From the NCBI RefSeq assembly GCF_032362555.1, contig NC_083522.1, positions 7,666,001-7,730,000 of the forward strand: 64,000 nt of DNA, given 5' to 3'. Within the stretch, counting starts at the first letter, position 1; the number at the start of each line of letters is the position of its first letter. A model generated the notes under the pieces. That model saw only the letters and a list, made by a program, of their open reading frames with translations. It was not told the origin of the DNA and ran no database searches. This document shows, in pieces, positions 11,150 to 23,043 of this stretch. The position numbers and the translations under genes were made by a program. Origin of the DNA: Amyelois transitella. Its lineage: Eukaryota; Arthropoda; Insecta; Lepidoptera; Pyralidae.

Positions 11150-11252
11150 AAATCCTGATAGACCACGTTCAGCTGTATGGCTTGATGATAGAATTGAGAT
11201 TCTTATAGGGACAGTTGCTAGCCCATCGCTTAAAAGAAAAATTCCAATTTGA
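11150..11252 (-). repeat. Family A fragment
   Basis: The minus-strand family blocks CCACGTTCAGCTGTATGGCT, GATAGAATTGAGATTC and GCTAGCCCATCGCTTAAAAG are present; both ends are missing. Confidence 0.75.
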
Positions 11253-11934
11253 TCTAAGAAAAGTTTTTTATTTAAATTTTATCATTATGAAGCCACATGG
11301 CACTTAATTTCAATCCGGTTATAATTCCATATCTAATTGGTTCAGCCAATAACACGCATCCAGCGTGATAAATTGTTTTAGTAAATAAATAATGATGCTG
11401 ATTTATGTGTTTGTTTATTCTTTGTCATTTTGCGTCTTTAAGTCCTTAAGAGCCCGGAGTCCACTTATGGTCACGATTCGGGAATGGATGCGACAGATAA
11501 AAACGAAAGGACTAGTTGGAAAAGCTTATTTTCTAAATCATATTTCATGAAATCCTCGGTGAAGAGATGAAGTATTATTATTTTTTATAAATAATATTTT
11601 TTTTTTCAGGTCTGTCAAATACCAACTTATTCATGGTTTATCCATACTATTCTTTCTGCGCGAGATTTTCGAATCTGTCATTAGCTGTTAGCTGTTAACG
11701 ACCACCACTCAATAAGCTCGCTTTAAGTGCTTTTTGATTGAAATCAATATTTATACCCTTCGTTTTAATTCATCCCTTACCTACAAAAAAAATTGTATAA
11801 TTTGCGAAATTATTGGATTAATCGAAAAATTTATCAAAATGACTTACCGATATCAGTTAAGAACAGAATCAGTCGTCACCAAAATACACTCAATTTTCGA
11901 GTAATAAAAACTGCATAACTGAAATCGCGGTTTG
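11253..11934. other. AT-rich intergenic DNA
   Basis: Nothing supported. Confidence 0.35.
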
Positions 11935-12215
11935 GTTTTAAAATTGGCGCGCGACACGTCCGCCGCGCTTGGGTCTCGGGACCTTACTGTTTGGAAGCCA
12001 CACTGTCTGGACTACCTTTGGTCCTGTGGCTGGAGGACTGTTATGGAGGGCAGGGGAGGGGGGGATGAGCCGATTGATCTGCAAATCGACTTCCGCCGTT
12101 TCATGTCCTGAATGAAACAGCCCGTGGACGCCCTACGCGCGTAGTACGCGAGTCCGTAGGCGTTACGAAGGCGTATTTTTGTTTTGTCTTTGATAGTGGC
12201 AATTCTTGACCGCAT
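11935..12215. promoter_or_regulatory. GC/CpG-rich island, possible promoter or non-coding exon
   Basis: GC-rich sequence (GGCGCGCGACACGTCCGCCG, TACGCGCGTAGTACGCGAG) in a strongly AT-rich region. A 67-codon minus-strand frame spans part of it but looks like no family. It could be a distal promoter of Eaat or the start of an unseen gene. Only composition supports this. Confidence 0.25.
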
Positions 12216-12489
12216 TATACTTATTGCAATTACTTCTTAACCGATAATGACAACTTTTTAAAAGATTTTTCATATAAATATTTTCGTAGCACGTAAAGTG
12301 TAGTTACGTGCTGTTTTTATTAGATTCTTTGAAGCAGATATGTTTAGTAAATCCTTTCAAAACGAAAATGGATGAAAAGCAAAAATTAATAAAAAAAAAG
12401 GATCTTATAAAAATCTTTCTTAATTATATGGTGTTTAAAATAGAAACAATTAAATACTTGAACCAATGCTTCTGAAGATCTGATATTAT

Positions 12490-12622
12490 TTCATACATAC
12501 ATATTAACATGTCTATATCCCTTGCGGGGTAGACAAAACGAACAGCCTTGTAAAAACTGGATGACATAAAGGCCATGTTCAGCTGTACAGCTCAATGATG
12601 GAACCGAAATTTAAATAGATAT
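12490..12622 (-). repeat. Family A element, 3' half
   Basis: Starts with the CATACATACATA tail, then TATATCCCTTGCGGGGTAGA and GGCCATGTTCAGCTGTACAG. Confidence 0.8.
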
Positions 12623-12714
12623 CTGATATTATTAAACACACATTATACTTTGCCAATCTTGAGCAAAAAACACATTATAATAATGCTAACCTTATACTAA
12701 GCAACATTGCCACA

Positions 12715-12930
12715 AGTGCCACTTTGCTACGAAGATACGAATGTTAAATTGCTACGAAAGCTACGAATTGTAGCTACAAATTGCTAAGAAAGCAACGTTG
12801 CTACGAAGCTACGAAAAGCTACGAATTTTACATTGCTATGAAAGCTACGTTGCTACGAAGCTACGAAAAGTTACGAATTTTACATTGCTATGAAAGCTAC
12901 GTTGCTACAAAGCTGCGAATACTACATTGT
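12715..12930 (+). repeat. GCTACGAA-based minisatellite with a 52-bp higher-order period
   Basis: Repeated GCTACGAAG / GCTACGAAAAG words; the block from CATTGCTATGAAAGCTACG recurs at 12831 and 12883, a 52-bp period. Short open frames across it are by-products of the repeat. Confidence 0.8.
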
Positions 12931-13452
12931 CCGTATGCCAATTTAACTCGCTTATCCTCAAAGCTATAACGGTGACTCTCGTTCTTCTACAAGATCTCCT
13001 CATTCTAAAGTTATTTGTCCGTTCAGTACTTATCCCAGATTCACAGAACCTATTCATAAATACTAACTCGTATCGTATAAATCGAATCGATATTTATGGA
13101 CTGCGAATACATAATTTCATCTTTATTATTACAACTGGGTACTACTGATACTCAAGATACTACTAAAGATGCGATAATTGTCAGGTTTTCATCCCTTACG
13201 AGGTAGACAGAACTTTTACACTCTCCATGGGATGCGAACTGGCACAAACTGTTTTGGTTTGAGTTTTTTCGGGCAAAAGCTTCATAGATCGCGGACGCGG
13301 CTGGAATTTAGAAATCATATTGTATATCAGGCCTCGTGCCAAATGCAGTATTTACCGGATAGCTAGCAAGCCATTAAAAATATTACTGCAAATTATATTG
13401 ACCTTATCCGTGCTTGGTAATAATTATTTGCATCCTCTTTGCACTTTAATTG
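12931..13452. other. Intergenic DNA
   Basis: A short family A relic (CATCCCTTACGAGGTAGACA) lies at about 13188-13208. Otherwise nothing supported. Confidence 0.35.
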
Positions 13453-13685
13453 AACTCATGAAACATTTTGAAAATGCATTGCGCATAGTATATTACATTT
13501 TACTATAAAAAAGAGGTATATTTTTATAGTTTTTTAAATTTTACTAGGGAATATGAATTAATGTTATTTATTTCAACTCATGAATGATTTTGAAAATGCA
13601 TTGCGCTTTCTGTATATTATTTTTCTATAAGTTGTAAGTATATTTTATGGTTTTCAAATTTTACTAGGGAATACGAATGTCTTTT
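13453..13685 (+). repeat. Diverged tandem duplication, 122-bp period
   Basis: AACTCATGAA..TTTTGAAAATGCATTGCGC..TTTTACTAGGGAATA occurs from 13453 and again from 13575 with many substitutions and small length changes, so it is an old local duplication. Confidence 0.7.
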
Positions 13686-14057
13686 ATTAACCATTATTAT
13701 ATTCTACCTATATTGAAGAAAAAAACCGAATACCCTTATATTTATATGTTTCGAGTTTTGACTAGTTCACTAAACTTCACTGACAATACGCTCATAAGAT
13801 AAGAAGAAAAAACTAATGTACAATATTTAAACCCTCTTTATAACACCTCTCATTTTTTGTCAAGGTCAAAACTGAAGCTCCTAGACCAATGAAATTAAAA
13901 AAAGTAATCTGTCATTCTCAATGTCATCGCCATCATACTTACTTGTCACATCACATGTGTCGAACCATGAATAAACAAATCGAATTTTTTTGTTGTTGTT
14001 TTTAAAACTAGATTTTTGTTAATTTGTCCATCAAGAATTTGAACAAAACTAGCTACA

Positions 14058-15038
14058 ATGTCTTCAAGAAAACTCTGGGGAGAATTCGAAGACAGTGGAA
14101 ATGACGATAACATTCAGCAAAATGTTAATTTCAATCCAATTATTGAACTTGGTATGCAAAATATTCCGGAGATCCCAATCACAGTGAAAACATCTCCAAT
14201 CGAGCTGCCGAAGCCGAATCTGATCACTCATACCATACAGCTACACGCGTGTTCGAGACAATTATCAGCTATCTTGGAGCAGACAGAAAACGCGGTATTT
14301 GAAGGTGCCAGGTTAGATTCAATGAGCTTGCCTCCTATACCACCAGAACCTGTAATGAAACTTGAACACGAAGCTACTCCGCCTATCAACTTTCTACAAA
14401 AACAGTACTGTGATTTTTCTCTAGGAAGAGGGCCAGTTATCCTCCCTTTCACGCCAGAAAGTCACAAACGCGCTTTGCGACAATGTGCTGCTATAGCAAT
14501 AGGCCACGTCGGTATTGCATCATGTACCAACACAGCTCTGAACGCAGTGGCCGACGCTCTGGACCTCTACATGACAAACATGTGCAAATTAATGAGGACA
14601 GTAGTCGACAAAGAAGCAAGTGGTCTCAACTCTGGTTACCCAGATGTTATATCTAAAGTATTTGCCGAGTTTAATGTTGGAAGTTTACATGACTTTTACA
14701 ACAATAGAATTGTAAGGTATCATGCTAGTATTAAAAAGAGATGCGAGAACCTAAGAAATCAATGTGAAGCTTTGGCGATAGGAGATATAGCCCCGCAACT
14801 AAAGTTGGAAGAAGTTCCAGAGTTACACTTTCCTGCGGCTCTAGATGGGGCCTTCACGCCATCCCTGGAACCGGGTTTCCAGATGCTTCACAGTTTGGAA
14901 CAAGAGCAGTTAGGACTGGACCTCTTGGACACAGTAACAGCAGATGACATCAAAATCGAACCCATGGAGTTTGCACAGCCTGAAACCAGTGCCAAAATAC
15001 CTTCCCTATCGCCAAGTGCTAAGAAAAAAAGAAAATAA
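14058..15038 (+). CDS. Supt7l: STAGA/SAGA complex subunit SPT7-like (SUPT7L, STAF65-gamma)
   Basis: A single-exon gene of 326 codons. SUPT7L is a structural subunit of the STAGA (SAGA) histone acetyltransferase coactivator in the nucleus, where its histone fold pairs with a partner fold subunit. The histone-fold region is at residues 135-212: SHKRALRQCAAIAIGH, then ALNAVADALDLYMTNMCKLM and a third helix around DVISKVFAEFNVGSLHDFY. The N-terminus is acidic and polar (WGEFEDSGNDDN); the C-terminus ends in a basic, nuclear-localisation-like SAKKKRK. The start ATG is the first in a frame that opens after in-frame stops, with an acceptable context (ACAATG). Human SUPT7L is longer (about 414 residues), so the insect protein is compact. 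Cks lies convergently 2.9 kb downstream. Fairly sure; the family call rests on the histone fold and general likeness. Confidence 0.82.
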   Translation: MSSRKLWGEFEDSGNDDNIQQNVNFNPIIELGMQNIPEIPITVKTSPIELPKPNLITHTIQLHACSRQLSAILEQTENAVFEGARLDSMSLPPIPPEPVMKLEHEATPPINFLQKQYCDFSLGRGPVILPFTPESHKRALRQCAAIAIGHVGIASCTNTALNAVADALDLYMTNMCKLMRTVVDKEASGLNSGYPDVISKVFAEFNVGSLHDFYNNRIVRYHASIKKRCENLRNQCEALAIGDIAPQLKLEEVPELHFPAALDGAFTPSLEPGFQMLHSLEQEQLGLDLLDTVTADDIKIEPMEFAQPETSAKIPSLSPSAKKKRK

Positions 15039-15039
15039 A
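15034..15039 (+). terminator. AATAAA overlapping the Supt7l stop codon
   Basis: The hexamer AATAAA contains the TAA stop. If it is used, cleavage would leave an extremely short 3' UTR. A further AATAAA lies near 15350. Confidence 0.4.
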
Positions 15040-15236
15040 TGTAGAAAGAATGTTATTGTTTTTAATCATAATCCTTGTTATTATAATATTCCTTACTATG
15101 ATCTTAACAGATCTTCCCCCTTTTACTTCTAGATCATCTGTACCTGCGGTTCTTTTTATATAAGACTTCCTTGCTTCCTCAGAAGCCTTCCTTATCAAAG
15201 GAAACTTATTCTTATAGAAAGGCAATGAAGGAGGTA

Positions 15237-15335
15237 CATACATATCATACCACGTTCCCGGAGGGGTAGGCAGAGACTACATATTTCCACTTACCATGAT
15301 CCCTGCATACTTTTGCTTCATCCATTCATAACTTA
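15237..15335 (-). repeat. RTE-like LINE 3' tail fragment
   Basis: TTCCCGGAGGGGTAGGCAGA, then TTTCCACTTACCATGATCC and GCTTCATCCATTCATAAC match the minus-strand tail of the longer copies at 27770-28005 and 40059-40303. Confidence 0.7.
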
Positions 15336-15799
15336 AAAAGTTGTAAAAAAATAAACACAATAACATAGCACCAAATAATTTATTTGATTCTGATTCATCA
15401 TTCAAACTGCCAGATTGATGCTAATTGCTAAATGATAATATTTAAACTATTTACAAATGCAAAACATTAGTCAATTATTTAAAAATGAGAGACGTGTTTA
15501 ACTTAACACAACTTATGACTCCTGCAAGAATAAAAATTACTGAAATTCGGTGATTCAATATCTATCTATCTAAAGCCAAACACCAAGGCCATGCTTGGGA
15601 CCAAAAATTTATCGGATATAGCTCTTTTATTTATAAGATTAGTTCTATTATATGCATACTATGATAAACTCACTGACATGGAAATAACTTTAAAAACTTA
15701 AATTAATAATGCTCTCAGATGATGCAAATTTTGTTGTAACTTGAAAAACTGATCACAATTAACACCCTTGAAACCTGAGCAAACTAATGCGCAGCGTGT

Positions 15800-15985
15800 C
15801 AGAAGCAGCGCAGTTTGAAATCAGACCCACACCAAGTTGTAATACAAGAAAGTCTTTGAACTCGTCACATCAAATTGAAACGCGGGCCCGCGCTCGAACT
15901 GCTCTGCCGCCGTGGCGCAGTGTGACAACTTTGAATAGTTTCTCGTATTACAACTTGGTGCTGATACGATGTCAAGTTGCGCCGT
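15800..15985. repeat. About 185-bp imperfect palindrome with 22-nt near-identical inner arms
   Basis: CACCAAGTTGTAATACAAGA at 15830 is answered by its reverse complement ending at 15960; 21 of 22 positions of the arms (15830-15851 and 15939-15960) pair. Pairing continues less well on both sides (GCGCAGTTTGAAATC against GCGCAACTTGACATC; TCGTCACA against TTGTCACA), and the centre holds CGCGGGCCCGCG. It could be a fold-back element or a transcribed hairpin RNA locus. Confidence 0.65.
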
Positions 15986-17973
15986 TTTTGACCTGCGTTA
16001 AGGTGTGCTCGGGCCTACCGATTCTACTCCATAATCATTCTTCATTTTCCCACTTGCAATAAGTTCCTATGTTAGATATCAATACTCAGCAGTTTTGTTA
16101 TTTTGTTTATAAAGTTTTTTTAATAAATGGTATTTACAATATTTTCCAAAACCACATTAATTTTTATAAGCACGTATTGTACGTAAATAATAATCATTTC
16201 AAAGTGTATGGCACAAAATTACCGCGACTTTAGAAAATATTAAAAAAGGTCATACAATTATATTACTATCGAATTTCGATCATGAAGAATGAGTTTAATG
16301 GAGTAAAATGTTTAAAAAGATTTTGAAGTACATCTGAGAAGGCGTCTAAGAACAAGAAATGGAAAGGGAGTACCTTCGTGCGCCCTTGGCCCTTGGTCAA
16401 AACTATTTTAATTAATAGAATCACAACTGCCAAATAAGGTATCAATACGTAAACATTATTATTTATTGGGACATCATTCTACTCAAGTTTAGCAAGATGG
16501 TGAAATTGATAAGTAATTTTAAATACTTATCATTTTGACCTGCCATGTTGACTCATGAAAAATTAATTTTAGCAGAGCCTAGTAAATTCTCTCCATACAA
16601 AATGTTGAAGGATTAGCTATTATAAACATTATTTAGCAGTATGAGAAAATTAAAAAAAATAGTTTATTTATGAATGATGATGTGAAGGCACTGTGGTTTA
16701 AAAAAACACTCCAATTAATATTAACCTGTGTATAATTAATTTTTATCACAATGATTTCAATGTAAATAGGTTAAGGCCACAGATTATTAATTCTAATTCA
16801 TCAATTTAAAATGTGTTTTGATTGGAAGCTAATTCAAATGAATGATATTTGTACACAACACTTATAAAAGTTATAGAATCCACAATTTTCTGAGTAAAAA
16901 AAATAAAATGAGATGAAGAGCTCCATAACCCTGCATGGGATATATGATTATATGTTTGTATGGAAAGTTTTATTTCATACCGATTTCATAATTAAAGTGG
17001 CAAATTCCAGAATGTATATTTACAGTGAACAAGAACATTGATTTCCAATTAAAATTTACAATAATCACATAAAACCAAATTATTTAACAATGAAACATGC
17101 ATGATATCGCTTTAAATGTAACTATATAACATGGACCTTACCCACGTGTTAATTTAACAATGGCTTACATTAACTCACATATATGGTGGATGAATCTTAA
17201 TGGTAATGACTAATTACATGCTAAGAAACTTAAACTAAGGAATGACGATCATACACCCAGGACAAACTTAAATACAATTATTAAATTTGGTGAAGGATTA
17301 AGTAGATAAATTCCAAATATATGTTTTTTTAATGTGTGTTTTTCATAAAAGATATAATTATTGGCAAAAAGTTAAGAAAATTTGATGAAAGTTGTTAAAG
17401 ACTGCCAAAACTAATATCAGATATAAATATAGCATTCAGGATATGTTTAAAATATCAATCATTCACTTTGCCAATTCTCTAAATTCAATACAATAGTTTG
17501 TCATGAGCAAAACTTAAAACTAAAATTTAATACAATGAAACATTACAACACTTCCAAACAGCTTGTAACTTAAAACGTTAAAAATTTATTTTTTATAATT
17601 CTTCTGTCAACTTTGATTAAGTTAGACAAAGGTTTATATTATAAGTTTTGCTTGTCACATCAACTAAACAAATTTATTGACATCTAAATATATTGGTTTT
17701 TACAATTAATTTTTTTATATTATTTGGTTTGAAAGAAATTACCAAGCATTTAATTTATGTTTGATATATATTAATTATGGCGGTTATACTCCAAAAAGTT
17801 AAGGTATAGAGTACCTATTTTTTCTAAATCTGATATATGTATATGACATTATGTGGTCTCATAGTATGCTGGCTAAATTATCACATATAATCTCATGTAT
17901 GTTACAAGCTGTTTGTAAGAATAATCTTACTACACTACATTCACACCCCATTCACAACCTCGCCGTATAAGAT
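15986..17973. other. Intergenic DNA between Supt7l and Cks (convergent 3' ends)
   Basis: AT-rich with no exon recognised. Part is presumably Cks 3' UTR. I see no clear repeat. Confidence 0.4.
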
Positions 17974-19424
17974 TTACTTCTTTTCTGGTGGTGTCGTCTT
18001 CTTTCTCCTGAACAGAAGAATGTGGGGTTCTGAAATAAAATAATATTTTGATACAATACAACATACATTATACTATGACAGAGATAGATTTGTCCTATTC
18101 TAATGTGGCGGGTACCACATGTATGTCGTAAAAAGTGACTAAGAGATAGGCTAATACACTTGGGATAGATTGGGGCAACCAAACACTATTTGAATCTCAA
18201 TTTGATCATTTAGCCGTACATCTTAACATGAACATAACATATCATTCTTTGCACAAGACTTTTTGCTCTGTCTATCACAAAGGATTAAGTGATTGTATTT
18301 ATGTAAAAAAATTGTGTTGAACTGTGTTAGTAAATCTAGTAATTCAGCTAGCACTCAATAGTGTTAGTTACTGACACAGTTCTATAGTGATTATATCCCT
18401 TGCGAGGTAAACAGAATCAGCAGTATTGAAAGACTGATAGGCCACGTTAAGCTGTTAGTCTTGGTCTAATGTGCAAGTAGTACAAGTTGGGTAAAAATGT
18501 ATAGAACATTTAAATAAAAAACTCTTGCACAGCTCTGAGTGACAGACTGAATGACAACATAAAACAAAAGAATATAATTGGATTATGGTGAACTAGTAAC
18601 AGAGGATTTCCCAAATTCCTATTGGGATGGTAAAACTGATAACTGTGGGCAAACATTACAAAGTAAGAAGAACAATAAGGCAGTATATTCTGGCTCAGTG
18701 TTACGCTTTACAACTGTAGTAACAATGTGTTTCCAATAAGATGCCTAATACAAAAAATAAAAACTAAATGGATCAAACTCAAATAGACAAAATTACACCA
18801 TTAACATTACTTTAAAATGACTTAAGCTTCACATTATTGCTACTTGCTTTATACAGAGGCTTTGCACCTATATCATAACGTCAAACCGATGTCCTGCTCA
18901 GTACTCTTGGCTTTAAGAAGTCTGGAGGTGTTGGTAAGTTTATAAAGAAAATGGTTTGACAAATATAAAACAGAATCTTCATTTGCTTTTAAGAGACCCA
19001 TTTTCATATTTTCTAAGTTGGGAGTGGGTTAAATATATATTTGATTGAGAGAGTTGATGTAATTATAATCGAAACCTACCAGGTTGGTGGGTCATGTAGT
19101 GCACCCATCCTTGGCTCTGCTGAACCCCAATGCTACGCCACTCTTGCTCAGACATCAAGTGGTTTTTAGGTACTAATTTGACCATCTCTTTAGGCAACAC
19201 CACATGCCTGCAAAATAAACAATTTGTTATCATCTGCAGAATAAAAAAAATGATATAAATTGTGAGATAAGGCTATGATTTTGTTAGGTTAGGACGAGAT
19301 TACCATTTTAAAGATTACACAAAGAAGTTAGTAATAAAAATTAGACACTCTGACCTAAGTTTACAGACCTATATTCGTGTTCTTCGTCATAATATTTGTC
19401 GGAATAATAGATGTCTCGCGACAT
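17974..19424 (-). CDS. Cks: Cyclin-dependent kinase regulatory subunit (CKS1/2 family)
   Basis: Three exons on the minus strand: 19369-19424, 19080-19207 and 17974-18029. They join in frame to 79 residues, the same length as human CKS1B. Cks binds the cyclin-CDK complex and reads phosphothreonine on CDK substrates; CKS1 also helps SCF-Skp2 destroy p27. Signature stretches are [69 protein letters not shown]. The hinge [12 protein letters not shown] and the anion-site residues (Lys, Arg, Ser and Trp of HLMSExEWR and GWVHY) are present. The exons are too short for an ordinary ORF search. Intron 2 contains two family A fragments. One donor is GTCTGT, less usual but in phase. The family is certain; whether this is the Cks30A or Cks85A type is open. 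Confidence 0.95.
18110..18475. repeat. Two worn family A fragments in Cks intron 2
   Basis: 18110-18300 is in plus orientation (GTCGTAAAAAGTGACTAAGA, CACTATTTGAATCTCAATTT). 18375-18475 is in minus orientation (TATATCCCTTGCGAGGTAAA, ACTGATAGGCCACGTTAAGC). Confidence 0.7.
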
Positions 19425-20326
19425 TTCCTAAATGTGTGCACCAAGGTTTTTAATAAATTATATACGAAAACACACAAAACTTTGAAGTTTTCAGTATGTC
19501 GCACAACCCCAGTTATATTCCGTTATTCGTGTTTACAACAAATCTTTACACAATTTCTAGAAATCACGAAGAAAACTCGTTTTTTTGTTGTGAATATTAC
19601 GACAAAGAAGTGAAACAAAATGGAAACAAACGTTAACGTATTTCAAAATTCGAATGGAAAGCTGATCTGACAGTTTTTAGTAAATAAATGTCAATGTCAG
19701 AAATATAACCGCTATATCCTGTAATTAAATCAATCGGTAACAACCGAGAAAAGATCATCCGTGGGGCTATTCACTAATTTCAACATAGTGTTAAAAGTAA
19801 TTTTAATATAGCGTGTAACCGAAAATATGGAGGGAAAAAATTAGAAAGGCTATGCTTATACAAGGTAAGTACCTATCTTTATAAATAGCCCAGTAGCAGT
19901 TCGAATATTTCCTTCCGTCCTTACTATACTACTGGGATCATTAGTGGGATTGAACATTTAGTTTTATTTAGTATTAATTTTTTTTTGGTAATTTTTTAAC
20001 CCATTTATTATTTGTATTACGGTACTGTAAAGGAAATAATAAAACAGTCCAGTAATTAAAATTACATAATACTTTATTAGCTTTCACAAACATGTACACA
20101 ATATGTTTTACAATATATTTTATTAAAATAAATGAAAGCAGTCAAAATAATTTATTGTCTATTCGGTCACATCTCAATATAACCAAAATATGCAATTAAT
20201 TTTACTGATCATATATGCAATCATCATTTTAAGATATAATAAAAAGAGATAAAATCTCTATATCGTTGTTTCTGTCAATTATCTTTTAAAGATAAAATAG
20301 TATATAGGTATAAGCTTCTACCACAA
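19425..20326. other. Cks 5' flank and zinc-finger gene 3' flank
   Basis: The Cks promoter should lie just right of 19424. No gene seen; AATAATAAAA words near 20035 may belong to 3'-end processing. Nothing else supported. Confidence 0.4.
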
Positions 20327-23043
20327 CTAAACTCCAATTATAACATTTTCTTCAACATTTCGACAATGTTCTTTCACATGCTTATCAAGTTCAGATTTGA
20401 GACTGAATTTCACTGAACACTCTTTGCAGGGAAACTGTTTGGACTTGTGGGCGTTTTGTACGTGTCTTTTGAGGTGAGATGCTCTCGTGACCCGTACGCC
20501 ACATATACAGCACACGTGGGGTTTGTCCCCACTATGTGTCAGAAGGTGCTGCTTCAAATCACTACGAGTTATGAACGCTCGCCCGCAAGTGTCGCACTCG
20601 AAGTTTTTCTCTCCTGTGTGGTGTCTGGAATGGAAAAAAAATAATGTAAAACGAAACAAAAAATATATATATTTTTATTACAATACTGTTTTCTTCCGGA
20701 GAGCGTCTGTAGTCGAATCCGTAAGGTGCCCGTTTAAAATGCGTGATGCTCAGAAAGGCATAGATTCAAATCCTATTTTCGTAGTTTGTTTAGTTTCGTC
20801 AAAGCACGTTTTTCTCACACAAGTGTGCAGGTTGATCACATAACTGAAAATCAGTGTATTGCTCTATAACAATTAATTCTTAGAGTAATAAACCTTTTCG
20901 TATTGCTGCAACTCACATCCTTATAAATTTATTTTATATATACATTGTAAATTGTGGGTAGCAAATCAAATAAATAAATTATATTTATCTATTTGGTTTC
21001 GTCCACCTTGTCCAGATAACGGTGAAAAATGCATAATAAAGAAATCTTAAGAGCGAAAAGACTGTTTTAGCAAATACAATATAACACTTTAGAAGTGCAT
21101 GAAGATCATGGCTAGTAGAAAAAGGGAATCTTTGTCTACCCTTCCGGGAAAGAGGCGTGGTTTATGTATGTGTGTAAATTACCTTATATGATATTGCAAA
21201 TGTCCAAAAGTCCGAAAGCTGCGCGGACACAACACGCATTGGTACGGTAACTGGCCGGTGTGTTTGCGCACATGCGCGGCGAGACCGGCTGAGTGCGCGA
21301 ACGCAGAGCCGCATGTAGAACACTTCAATGGCTTCTCGCCCTGAAAGTTATATTAAAAATATATTTTGTACATACCTATAGACAACAACTTTTAAAAAAT
21401 CCTTATCAAAAATATTAGGTAAGATTTTCATGTTTTTAAGATTCCTTTTGAAACAGAGTTAAAGTGCTATTTACGAGTTTTTTCCTCTTAATTCTAACTC
21501 TACACAAAGTGGTTTACGAGCAAAAAGTGGCAAAATCTATCCTATGAAGCTTTTTTCCCAATTGGATAGACAGTTAACATCTTTCCACTTGCTACAATCC
21601 CTATATAGTCTTTTATTTCATCTAAATGCATTACTCTATTCTTGTAACTGATAACTAAATATGAAATCTTACCGTGTGCACTCGCAAATGAACTTTAAGA
21701 TTTTGAGCCAATGAAAAGTTTTTATTACAATGTGGACAGGAAAATGGCTTCTCACCAGTATGAGTCCTCAAGTGAGTTTTGAGACGAAACCTGAAAAAAG
21801 CAAAATAATGGTAGATATAAGCTAATGTGCCGTGTGGTTCCCGGCACCATTAGAAATAAAGAATTGGACCACACCATCTCTTTCCCATGGATGGCGTAAA
21901 AGGCGACTAGGCTTATAAATTTGGGATTCTTCTTTTAAACGACAGACTAGCAACCTGTCACTATTTGAATCTCAATTCTATCATTAAGCCAAACAGCTCT
22001 GAATGTGGCCTATCAGTCTTTTTAAGACTGTTGGCTATTATATGTATGTATGTATAAGATAATGGTCATTAGCCAAACAAATGTTTAAGATACATACCTA
22101 CATAAAATCATGCCTAATTTCAGGATACTCTACACTAACAATTACATACCTTACAAGTTGTGTCAGTATCAGTGGAGTAAAATAAAAAACATGTTGCTAG
22201 TTTCCACAGCGAGACCAAATGAAGACTACTTACCGTGAAGACATAACTTTTCCACATGTAAAACATTGTTGTTGTCGAGACTTCTTTTCTTCTATTATTT
22301 GTGGAACCAATTCCTCCTTTAAGGATTTAAAGTTAAGGATTTCATTAGATTTATCATTACTTGAAAAAGGCTCAATTTTATTGCATTTTTGAGTTAATTC
22401 ATAATCTGTAACTTTTATATCATCAAATAACTCTTCATTACTCTCCAATTCATAATTATCATAAGGTTCACATTTATTTATTGTTGTTGTAGCTCTTAAC
22501 GCTTGATCTGATTCTTCACATAACTGAATAAATGCCAAACACTTTTGTAATGCTTTGACACACTTAACACAAATTTTATCAGGTAAACCATCATTTGGAT
22601 GTATCTAAAATGAAACAAAACATTTAATACATACTTACATATGATCACGTCTATATCCCTTGTGGGGTAGACAGAGCCAACAGACTTGAAAAGACTGATA
22701 GGCCATGTTCAGCTATTTGGCTTTATGATAGAATTGAGATTAAAATAGTGACAGGTTGCTAGCCCATCGCCTTAAAGAATCCTGTTTATAGGCCTATCCC
22801 TTAGTCGCCTTTTCCTACATCCATGGGAAAGAGATGGAGTGGTCCTATTCTTTTTTCTATAATAATTGATATTAAATGTATGTATGTTCAAACAAAATAA
22901 ATAAGAAATAAAATAAACATTATACTAACCTGAATTTTTGCTATGTTCATTATATTGTTCGCTATGATAGATGAACCCAGTTGGCTGAAAATATTGTTTA
23001 GCACACCTTCTTTTAAGCATACTCTGCATTGACTCTTCGCCAT
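20327..23043 (-). CDS. ZAD-type C2H2 zinc-finger transcription factor, seven fingers
   Basis: Five exons on the minus strand: 22930-23043, 22234-22604, 21673-21790, 21183-21340 and 20327-20624. All junctions are GT..AG and in phase, giving 352 residues. The N-terminal zinc-finger-associated domain (ZAD) has Cys6, Cys9, Cys50 and Cys53 (QCRVC; KICVKC) and usually dimerises in insect factors. An acidic linker follows, then seven C2H2 fingers from about residue 152: CFTCGKV (split by intron 2), [87 protein letters not shown] and [17 protein letters not shown]. Several TGEKP-type linkers indicate sequence-specific DNA binding in the nucleus. The start ATG opens directly into the ZAD. ZAD-ZNF genes expand by lineage, so I give no orthologue. 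Introns 1, 2 and 4 hold SINE copies. The GST gene starts divergently 1.15 kb away. Confidence 0.93.
20690..20845 (+). repeat. tRNA-derived SINE (family B) head, diverged
   Basis: GAGCGTCTGTAGTCGAATCC, GTGCCCGTTTAAAATGCG and the B-box-like GATTCAAATCC match the head of the complete copy at 28550. It lies in intron 4 of the zinc-finger gene. Confidence 0.65.
21135..21175 (+). repeat. RTE-like LINE tail fragment
   Basis: CTACCCTTCCGGGAAAGAGG followed by CGTGGTTTATGTATGTGTGT, the 3' end of the RTE-like family in plus orientation, beside exon 4 of the zinc-finger gene. Confidence 0.65.
21825..22062 (+). repeat. Family A element in intron 2 of the zinc-finger gene
   Basis: Starts at the family 5' end (GTGCCGTGTGGTTCCCGGCA), then CATCTCTTTCCCATGGATGG, AAAAGGCGACTAGGC, CAACCTGTCACTATTTGAAT and AGTCTTTTTAAGACTG, and ends in TATGTATGTATG. 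The inner block before the tail (CTACCCCGCAAGGGATATAG) is deleted. Confidence 0.85.
22628..22872 (-). repeat. Family A element in intron 1 of the zinc-finger gene
   Basis: From its tail (TACATACTTACATATGATCA) to GGAGTGGTCCTATTC; lacks only the extreme 5' end. Confidence 0.85.

Noticed and set aside
12781-12969. 62-codon plus-strand frame with repeated peptide
   Set aside because: A translation of the GCTACGAA minisatellite.
15787-16062. 91-codon plus-strand frame
   Set aside because: It runs across the palindrome at 15800-15985 and has no family likeness.
20487-20843. 118-codon plus-strand frame
   Set aside because: Antisense of zinc-finger exon 5 continuing into a SINE head; no family likeness.
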